Assembly (NCBI GenBank): GCA_905479515.1 | Contig: CAJQMX010000350.1 | Span: forward strand, 1-6,131 | Direction: 5' to 3' | DNA: 6,131 bases | Origin: an uncultured Parasphingopyxis sp. | GTDB taxonomy: Bacteria > Pseudomonadota > Alphaproteobacteria > Sphingomonadales > Sphingomonadaceae | Shown here: positions 1-4,890 of the stretch, in pieces | Layout: the number at the start of each line of letters is the position of its first letter | How positions within the stretch are numbered: position 1 is the first letter of the stretch | Program-made: the position numbers and the translations under genes | The notes under the pieces: model-generated | Told to the model about the DNA's origin: nothing | Database searches by the model: none | Seen by the model: the letters and a program-made list of their open reading frames with translations, nothing else

Positions 1-1914
1 TTCCTCGCACCTTTTGCCGCTGCACTATTGCTGGCAGCCTGCAATAGCGGCGCAAGCAATGACCGCAGTGGCGGAATGACAAGCGACGGAACGAGCATCT
101 ATGCGAGTGACGAAGGGCGGGATACGCACAGCTATGCCCGACCGCTGGAAGCGCGCGTGACCCATGTGTCGCTGGATCTAAACGCCGATTTTGAAGAGCA
201 GCGTATGGTCGGTTCGGCAACGCTGGACCTTGAAGTGGCCGACGACGCCGAAGAAGTCGTGCTCGACAGCAAGGATCTCGAAATACGCGAAATCGTCAAC
301 GGCGATGGCGAAGCGCTGCAATGGGAGATGGGCGAAGATAGCGGCGATGTGCATGGCGCACCGCTCACCATCACACTCAACGGCGCTGAACAGGTGAAGA
401 TCACTTACGCCTCCGCGCCAGGCGCCGAAGCGCTGCAATGGCTTTCCCCGGAACAGACGGCTGGCGGCGAAGACCCCTTCCTGTTCAGCCAGGGGCAGGC
501 AATTCTCAACCGCACATGGATTCCCACGCAGGACAGCCCCGGCATCCGCCAGACCTGGGATGCACGAATCACCGCACCGCAAGGCCTGCGCGTCGTGATG
601 AGCGCGGAGATGCTGACGCCTGACGGCGAATTGATCGACGGCGAAGCGGGTCGCCGCGCCTATCGTTTCCGCATGGCCGAGCCGGTGGCGCCCTATCTGA
701 TCGCTATCGCTGCTGGCGACCTGGCGTTTCAGGAGCTTGGCGAACGCAGCGGCGTTTATGCCGAACCTTCCATGCTGGCAGCTTCGGTTGAGGAATTTGC
801 CGATATCGAGGAAATGATCGCAGCCGCGGAAGAGCTGTACGGCGATTATCGCTGGGGCCGGTATGACCTGCTCGTGCTGCCGCCCTCCTTCCCCTTTGGC
901 GGGATGGAAAATCCGCGCCTGACCTTCGTTACCCCGACAATCCTTGCCGGTGATCAATCTCTGGTCAGCCTGATCGCGCATGAACTTGCGCATAGCTGGT
1001 CCGGCAATCTGGTCACCAATGCGAGCTGGGATGACTTCTGGCTCAACGAAGGGTTCACCGTTTATTTTGAGAACCGCATAATGGAAGCGGTTTACGGGAC
1101 TGAGCAAGCCCAGATGCTGGCCGATCTTGGCTGGTCCGATCTTATGGCGGAAATCGATGAACTGGGCGGCCTGACATCCCCGGATACCGCACTGCATTTG
1201 AGCCTGGAAGGACGAGACCCGGATGATGGGATGACCGATATCGCCTATGAGAAGGGTGCCGTTTTTCTGAGAACTATCGAGCAAACGGTTGGCCGTGCCC
1301 GCTTAGACGCATGGCTCAGCGACTATTTTGATCGCCACGCCTTTCAGCCCCAAACCAGTGCCGGATTGATTGCCGATATGCGCGCCAATCTTTTCCAGGG
1401 TGATGAAGCCGATGAATTCGGTCTGGAAGACTGGATTTATGAGCCCGGTCTTCCCGAAAATGCCGTGCATGTGCAATCGAACAGGTTCCGTGCAGTCGAT
1501 CAGGCGATCGCCAACTTCACCGATGGCGGCGAGGCGACAGTGGTCAATTGGCCAAACTGGACGACGCAGGAACGTCAGCGTTTCCTGAACGGCTTGCCAC
1601 GCGAACTGGACGACGATCAACTCGAAATGCTTGAGACGAGTTTCGATCTTAACGAAGATCGCAACAGCGAGATCCGCTTCGCTTGGCTTAAGCTCGCTAT
1701 TGCCAACCGCTATGACGATGCCCGGGGGTCGGCAGAAGAATTTCTGCTGAGCATGGGGCGCCGCAAATTTGTCGCACCGCTGTTTGAGGCATTGATGGCA
1801 GAGGGCAATTGGGGCCAGCCCCTCGCCCGGCGAATCTATGCGGAAGCCCGTCCCCGTTATCATTCGGTAACCACAAACACCGTCGATGAAACGGTGGGTA
1901 CGTCCGACGATTAA
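1..1914 (+). CDS. M1 zinc aminopeptidase, leukotriene A4 hydrolase-like lipoprotein (5' end outside window)
   Basis: This is an M1-family metallopeptidase that should remove N-terminal residues from peptides, probably in the periplasm or on the outer membrane. The frame is open from base 1. Its first codons give a hydrophobic stretch ending in the lipobox LAAC, with the lipidated Cys at 40-42, so the true start lies just upstream. Numbering from a TTG at base 28, I see the substrate-binding GGMEN motif at 291-295, the zinc site HELAH at 318-322 and the third ligand Glu341, exactly 18 residues after the second His. The catalytic Tyr is at 407 (AYEKG). The C-terminal helical domain keeps Arg578 and Lys580, which match the peptide-carboxylate pair R563/K565 of human LTA4H. 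Length (about 630 residues) and C-terminus (YHSVTTNTV against MHPVTAMLV) fit the LTA4H subfamily rather than PepN. Asn follows the lipid Cys, so no inner-membrane retention signal is seen. Family assignment is secure; substrate is unknown. Confidence 0.93.
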   Translation, partial: FLAPFAAALLLAACNSGASNDRSGGMTSDGTSIYASDEGRDTHSYARPLEARVTHVSLDLNADFEEQRMVGSATLDLEVADDAEEVVLDSKDLEIREIVNGDGEALQWEMGEDSGDVHGAPLTITLNGAEQVKITYASAPGAEALQWLSPEQTAGGEDPFLFSQGQAILNRTWIPTQDSPGIRQTWDARITAPQGLRVVMSAEMLTPDGELIDGEAGRRAYRFRMAEPVAPYLIAIAAGDLAFQELGERSGVYAEPSMLAASVEEFADIEEMIAAAEELYGDYRWGRYDLLVLPPSFPFGGMENPRLTFVTPTILAGDQSLVSLIAHELAHSWSGNLVTNASWDDFWLNEGFTVYFENRIMEAVYGTEQAQMLADLGWSDLMAEIDELGGLTSPDTALHLSLEGRDPDDGMTDIAYEKGAVFLRTIEQTVGRARLDAWLSDYFDRHAFQPQTSAGLIADMRANLFQGDEADEFGLEDWIYEPGLPENAVHVQSNRFRAVDQAIANFTDGGEATVVNWPNWTTQERQRFLNGLPRELDDDQLEMLETSFDLNEDRNSEIRFAWLKLAIANRYDDARGSAEEFLLSMGRRKFVAPLFEALMAEGNWGQPLARRIYAEARPRYHSVTTNTVDETVGTSDD

Positions 1915-1957
1915 ACACGGTTCCGCAGCTTAACCCCGACTCCCAACAGTTTATCGC

Positions 1958-1997
1958 TTTGCGCTTTCCTGGCAGGGCGATTCCCTAGAAGCGCAAA
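1958..1997. repeat. Inverted repeat, 9-bp arms, upstream of the CHAP gene
   Basis: TTTGCGCTT (1958-1966) and AAGCGCAAA (1989-1997) are perfect inverted arms separated by 22 nt. A smaller AGGG/CCCT stem (1974-1977 with 1983-1986) can fold within the spacer. The repeat lies in the 118-nt spacer between the aminopeptidase stop and the CHAP start. Ts precede and As follow the stem, the reverse of an intrinsic terminator, so a regulatory dyad or leader hairpin is more likely. A weak -10-like CATAAT sits at 2007-2012 without a convincing -35. Nothing else was seen in this spacer. Confidence 0.5.
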
Positions 1998-2032
1998 ATA
2001 TAGTTTCATAATCTCGCCTTCGGGGGTCGCAC

Positions 2033-2623
2033 ATGTTTCCGGGTCGTATACAGGCTGTTTTGAGCCTGATTGCTGTTGTAGTTCTCACCTTCACCACCAT
2101 TACTCCCGCTGAAGCGCGCGGCGCGCGCTGGCAGTGCGTGACCTATGCACGCAGCGTTTCGGACATCGAAATTCGCGGCAATGCGCATACCTGGTGGGCT
2201 TCGGCCGCGGGTCGCTATGAGCGCGGCAGCACGCCGCAAGCGGGTTCCGTGATGGTCCTGCGCCCGCATGGCCGGATGCGCCTTGGCCATGTCGCCATGG
2301 TTCGCGAAGTCGTCAATGATCGCCAGATCCGCCTCAACCATGCCAACTGGTCTCGCCGGGGCATGGTGGAAAGCAATGTGCTGGCCGAGGATGTGTCCGC
2401 GAACAATGACTGGAGCGTCGTAAAGGTCTGGCACACGCCGACCGGCCAACTCGGCATCACCAACTATCCGGTATACGGCTTCATCTATTCTGACGAGGCA
2501 GCCCCTGCTGAACCGGAAGTGCAACTCGCCGCAACCGAAGTCGATGCGAACCGCGTCCTTCTCGCCAGCTACAACCCGGATTCAAGCGACCGTATCGGCC
2601 AGCTGATCGAGGATCTGGACTAG
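2033..2623 (+). CDS. Secreted CHAP-domain protein (putative peptidoglycan amidase/endopeptidase)
   Basis: This 196-residue protein is a CHAP-domain cysteine hydrolase; such domains cleave amide bonds in peptidoglycan or glutathionylspermidine. A Sec signal peptide covers residues 1-28: Arg5, a hydrophobic core at about 8-23, and a likely cut after AEA (26-28). The CHAP domain starts at once, with nucleophile Cys35 in WQCVTYAR, His86 in RLGHVAMV, and a polar third residue probably Asn105 in LNHANW. The segments HTWW (52-55) and RYERG (61-65) match small exported CHAP proteins I recall from sphingomonads. The domain ends near residue 155, followed by a tail of about 40 residues rich in acidic residues and Ala. 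The ATG at 2033 is preceded by a G-run (2022-2026) six bases upstream. No separate cell-wall-binding domain is present. The next gene is convergent, 3 nt away. The domain call is strong; the exact bond cut is not known. Confidence 0.88.
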   Translation: MFPGRIQAVLSLIAVVVLTFTTITPAEARGARWQCVTYARSVSDIEIRGNAHTWWASAAGRYERGSTPQAGSVMVLRPHGRMRLGHVAMVREVVNDRQIRLNHANWSRRGMVESNVLAEDVSANNDWSVVKVWHTPTGQLGITNYPVYGFIYSDEAAPAEPEVQLAATEVDANRVLLASYNPDSSDRIGQLIEDLD

Positions 2624-2626
2624 GCT

Positions 2627-3091
2627 CTAACGCACCGCACGCAGCTGGACGAAGGCGGATGAAACCCAGCCGCTGCGGCAGGGTCCATCATATTCACGCC
2701 GCGACGTCACCGGCACCGAAACGCCGCAGGTTCCTGTAATTTCGCCATTTTCGGCATAGACGATCGCCAGCCAACTCTGGTCATGGCTGCGGTTGCAGAC
2801 GAACACCCGGTCTCCATTGGAAAGCGTGTCCAGCTGCCGGGCCCGGTCAAAGGGCGCGGCGCGCACGGGAAGCTCACCGCTTACGGCGCGAACAACGCCG
2901 GTTGCCTGGCATGCATCGAAACGCGGACCGAACTGCCCAACAATAACCGGCTGCACCAACTCATCCGAACTGCTGCCCCCGCCACGGTCCATCGGCGCCG
3001 TTCCCGATCCGCTATTCTGCTCGACATTGGGATTGCAGGCGGAGAGCGCCAACAGCCCCGCCGCCATGCACCAGTACGACCCTTGCCTCAC
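2627..3091 (-). CDS. SH3-like domain lipoprotein
   Basis: This is a predicted 154-residue lipoprotein. The signal peptide ends in the lipobox LSAC, with Cys19 lipidated. A Gly/Ser-rich linker (about 20-43) precedes a globular part at 50-152. That part resembles a bacterial SH3 (SH3b) domain: a GELPVRAAP-like stretch (72-80) in place of the usual LNVRSGP, TLSNGDRV (89-96), SWLAIVY (106-112) and a closing GWVSSAFV (141-148). SH3b domains usually bind peptidoglycan or mediate envelope interactions; no catalytic motif is visible. Four Cys residues (61, 99, 122, 138) remain in the mature domain and could form two disulfides. The start is GTG at 3091, chosen because GGAGGG lies just upstream and it gives a complete signal peptide; an ATG at 3067 (residue 9) has no ribosome binding site. 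It is convergent with the CHAP gene and downstream of the DUF805 gene on the same strand, 98 nt away. Its function is unknown. Confidence 0.8.
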   Translation of the reverse strand: MRQGSYWCMAAGLLALSACNPNVEQNSGSGTAPMDRGGGSSSDELVQPVIVGQFGPRFDACQATGVVRAVSGELPVRAAPFDRARQLDTLSNGDRVFVCNRSHDQSWLAIVYAENGEITGTCGVSVPVTSRREYDGPCRSGWVSSAFVQLRAVR

Positions 3092-3094
3092 AAA

Positions 3095-3100
3095 CCCTCC
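3095..3100 (-). promoter_or_regulatory. Ribosome binding site for the SH3-like lipoprotein
   Basis: On the minus strand GGAGGG precedes the GTG at 3091 with only 3 nt between them (4 nt if the core is read as GGAGG). Spacing is short, but this is the best site in the region and it supports GTG rather than the internal ATG at 3067. Confidence 0.55.
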
Positions 3101-3109
3101 AAAACGTTA

Positions 3110-3136
3110 CGGCCTATTCGCAAGGATGATAGGCCG
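3110..3136. repeat. Inverted repeat, 8-bp arms, in the spacer upstream of the SH3-like lipoprotein
   Basis: CGGCCTAT (3110-3117) and ATAGGCCG (3129-3136) are perfect inverted arms with an 11-nt spacer. It lies 18 nt before the GTG start of the SH3-like gene and 53 nt after the DUF805 stop, both on the minus strand. A T-run (TTTT) follows on the minus strand only after a 5-nt gap, so it would be a poor intrinsic terminator for the DUF805 gene. Alternatives are an operator or a leader hairpin: a -10-like TATCAT on the minus strand (3126-3131) overlaps the loop and one arm. The rest of this 98-nt spacer shows no clear signal. Confidence 0.5.
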
Positions 3137-3189
3137 CGCAATCCAATATTGCGAGCGTTGAACAGCCATTGCCCGCGATCATGATCAAC

Positions 3190-3615
3190 CTAGCCAAAGG
3201 TGTTTGAGGCCCCACGGCCTTGAATTGGATCAGGGCCGAAGCGATTGGGGCCATGCGTTCCTTCCAGGCACATCAAAACAATGAAGATAATACCGCCAAC
3301 AAAGGGGATCAGGCCGAGCAGCAACATCCAGCCTGATTTGTCCTGATCGTGAAGCCGCCGGACGGCTACGGCAATACTCGGCACGACAAGCCCCATGCTG
3401 ACGACAAACACGATGAGAGCGATCGGGACGAGTATAATGCCCATCGCGGTTTCGCTGAGATTCATGGTGTAAAGCACCATGGCCAGCGCCACGCCGATCA
3501 CGGCGATCGCCATGCCAAGACCAAGTGTGAACAGATAGAACATCCAATATTCCATCCGCCGAGATCGCCCATCGAAATCCGCATAGCGGCGCAATGGCAT
3601 CAACATCCATTCCAT
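3190..3615 (-). CDS. DUF805 family inner-membrane protein
   Basis: This is a DUF805 membrane protein, the family of E. coli YhaH/YhaI, whose function is not established. With the ATG at 3615 it is 141 residues. The N-terminus has the family pattern WMLMPLRRYADFDGRSRR followed by MEYWMF (residues 3-26). Three or more membrane spans follow, at roughly 23-49, 58-84 (possibly broken at Pro64 and Pro79) and 96-117. The conserved cytoplasmic-loop motif RRLHDQDKSGW is at 86-96, and the tail motif GTHGPNRFGPDP is at 119-130. An upstream in-frame ATG at 3690 would add 25 residues, but they are hydrophilic, lack family resemblance and have no ribosome binding site, whereas AAGGGGGG stands 9 nt before 3615. 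It is divergent from the PiT transporter and may share its control region. The family call is firm; the role is unknown. Confidence 0.9.
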   Translation of the reverse strand: MEWMLMPLRRYADFDGRSRRMEYWMFYLFTLGLGMAIAVIGVALAMVLYTMNLSETAMGIILVPIALIVFVVSMGLVVPSIAVAVRRLHDQDKSGWMLLLGLIPFVGGIIFIVLMCLEGTHGPNRFGPDPIQGRGASNTFG

Positions 3616-3624
3616 AAAGAAATT

Positions 3625-3632
3625 CCCCCCTT
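3625..3632 (-). promoter_or_regulatory. Ribosome binding site deciding the DUF805 start
   Basis: AAGGGGGG on the minus strand ends 9 nt before the ATG at 3615. It selects this start over the ATG at 3690. Its AAGG half can pair in an upstream hairpin (CCTTC at 3644-3648 with GAAGG at 3629-3633), leaving the last four Gs free. Confidence 0.6.
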
Positions 3633-3695
3633 CGCGAACCCGAGAAGGATCATGCATGGATTTGGAATGATTGGCAATTTCGTACCCCATTCTTG

Positions 3696-3714
3696 TGGTT
3701 ACAACGCGTAACCA
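3696..3714. promoter_or_regulatory. 19-bp dyad, candidate operator in the divergent control region
   Basis: TGGTTAC (3696-3702) and GTAACCA (3708-3714) are perfect 7-bp inverted arms around a 5-nt centre. The dyad lies 81 nt upstream of the DUF805 start and 76 nt upstream of the proposed transporter start, almost midway. This size and placement suit a dimeric repressor or activator acting on both genes. No regulator gene is nearby, I recognise no consensus, and no strong -35/-10 pair could be assigned in either direction in the 174-nt region. Confidence 0.4.
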
Positions 3715-3777
3715 AAGGCCATTCCCAATCGAACACCCTTGGCGACCTACAGAAAAGTCGCGTTAGTCAATCCTGAC

Positions 3778-3783
3778 GGAAGG
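3778..3783 (+). promoter_or_regulatory. Ribosome binding site deciding the transporter start
   Basis: GGAAGG lies 6 nt before an in-frame TTG at 3790. The earlier in-frame TTG at 3739 has no purine-rich site, so this one favours the shorter protein. Confidence 0.6.
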
Positions 3784-3789
3784 CCTGTT

Positions 3790-4890
3790 TTGCTCATCAT
3801 CTTGCTCGCTTCGACCGCATTGTTCCTTGCCTTCAGCAACGGTGCCAATGACAATTTCAAAGGTTTCGCGACGATATGGGGATCCGCCTCCCTCAGCTAT
3901 CGCAATGCGCTTGTTTTGGCGACCGTCGCCACTATCCTAGGTGGCATATTCTCCGTCATGATCGCCGACACGCTCGTCCAGCAATTTTCTGGCAAGGGTC
4001 TGGTATCAGATACGCTGGCGAGCACGCCAAGTTTTGTATTGGCCGTTGGTGGGGGAGCAGCATTCACGGTGATGCTGGCCACACGGCTCGGCTTTCCAGT
4101 TTCGACAACCCATGCGCTGGTCGGCGGGTTGATTGGTGCAGGTCTTGCGGATAGCGCCAGTGCGCTCGATTTGGGTAATCTCGGGACGAATTTCCTGCTG
4201 CCGTTGCTAACGAGCCCCTTCTTGTCGGCCTTCATGGCTTTTATGGCTTATCTGATCATAAAACGGATACGCGCGAAGTCAGCCTCGACAGACTGTATCT
4301 GCCTTGTTGACGAACAACGGCTGCCCGCTGGAAATGTCGGTCTTGTCCTGCGCAGAAATGCCGCAAGCGATGCGCCGCATCTCGTCATCGCTTCAGAAGA
4401 TGCCTGCGACGATGGGCCCAAACCAGTAGCCCGCACATCGATCAGCCGAATAGTCGACGGGCTGCACCTGTTTTCGGCAAGCACAATCTGTTTCGCCCGC
4501 GGCGTCAATGATACGCCGAAGCTTGCAGCGCTCCTCATCGCCGCCAATTTGTTTAGCGGGACGGCATCGGCAATCGCGGTAACCGCCGCGATGGCAGCGG
4601 GCGGTTGGCTGTTATCGCGCCGGGTTGCCGAAACGATGAGCCACAAGATCAATCATCTCGATACGACGCAAGGTATCTCGGCCAATCTGATCACTGCAAC
4701 GCTCGTTCTGTCCGCCAGCCGGTTCGGAATGCCGGTCTCGACCACCCATGTTTCGGTTGGCTCAATCATCGGAACGGGCGCGGCAAGCGGCACGCTTGAT
4801 CTATCAGTCGTGCGCAACGTCATCCTGTCCTGGGTCGCCACCCTGCCCATCGCGGCAGGGATAGCCTTTGCTATCGGATTGCTGACCTAA
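3790..4890 (+). CDS. PiT (PHO4) family inorganic phosphate transporter
   Basis: This is an inner-membrane anion permease of the PiT/PHO4 family. Members import phosphate with H+ or Na+, often as metal-phosphate; a few, such as Bacillus CysP, move sulfate instead. The two inverted-topology halves are both visible. The first has GANDN (18-22) followed by FKGFATIWGS and then PVSTTH (103-108). The second has ARGVNDTPK (236-244) and PVSTTH (315-320). A hydrophilic segment at about 158-220 separates them and contains a Cys-x-Cys pair (169, 171) and Cys206. The protein is 366 residues from the TTG at 3790, which has GGAAGG 6 nt upstream and places the first membrane helix right at the N-terminus; a TTG at 3739 would add 17 polar residues. 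There is no ATG choice near the start. It is divergent from the DUF805 gene, and its stop overlaps that of typA. No PhoU-like partner lies beside it. Phosphate is the most likely substrate, but sequence alone does not exclude sulfate. Confidence 0.92.
   Translation: MLIILLASTALFLAFSNGANDNFKGFATIWGSASLSYRNALVLATVATILGGIFSVMIADTLVQQFSGKGLVSDTLASTPSFVLAVGGGAAFTVMLATRLGFPVSTTHALVGGLIGAGLADSASALDLGNLGTNFLLPLLTSPFLSAFMAFMAYLIIKRIRAKSASTDCICLVDEQRLPAGNVGLVLRRNAASDAPHLVIASEDACDDGPKPVARTSISRIVDGLHLFSASTICFARGVNDTPKLAALLIAANLFSGTASAIAVTAAMAAGGWLLSRRVAETMSHKINHLDTTQGISANLITATLVLSASRFGMPVSTTHVSVGSIIGTGAASGTLDLSVVRNVILSWVATLPIAAGIAFAIGLLT
4841..4875. repeat. Two adjacent hairpins just beyond the typA stop, inside the transporter gene
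   Basis: CCCTGCC (4841-4847) pairs with GGCAGGG (4854-4860) across 6 nt. Immediately next, GATAGC (4860-4865) pairs with GCTATC (4870-4875) across 4 nt. On the minus strand they lie 12-46 nt past the typA stop. There is no T-run, so this is not a standard intrinsic terminator; it could stabilise the typA 3' end or assist factor-dependent termination. The bases also encode the last membrane helix of the transporter, so chance is possible. Confidence 0.3.

Noticed and set aside
28..30. TTG as the true start of the aminopeptidase
   Set aside because: The frame continues open to base 1 and the hydrophobic core of the lipoprotein signal lies upstream of 28, so this TTG is an internal Leu codon.
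178..1284. Long open frame (368 codons) on the minus strand within the aminopeptidase gene
   Set aside because: It lies wholly antisense to a gene with clear M1 motifs, and its translation shows no recognisable domain. Long antisense frames are common opposite GC-rich genes.
1878..1896. CACCGT/ACGGTG hairpin near the end of the aminopeptidase gene as a terminator
   Set aside because: The stem is only 6 bp, lies before the stop codon and is not followed by a T-run.
2783..3184. Plus-strand open frames opposite the SH3-like lipoprotein gene
   Set aside because: They lack a signal, domain or ribosome binding site, and the minus-strand frame has a clear lipobox and SH3-like pattern.
3177..3186. 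10-bp palindrome GATCATGATC just past the DUF805 stop
   Set aside because: It is short and made of two overlapping GATC words; chance is enough to explain it, and no T-run follows.
3616..3690. 25-residue N-terminal extension of the DUF805 protein from ATG 3690
   Set aside because: It has no ribosome binding site and no family resemblance, while 3615 has a strong site and gives the usual N-terminus.
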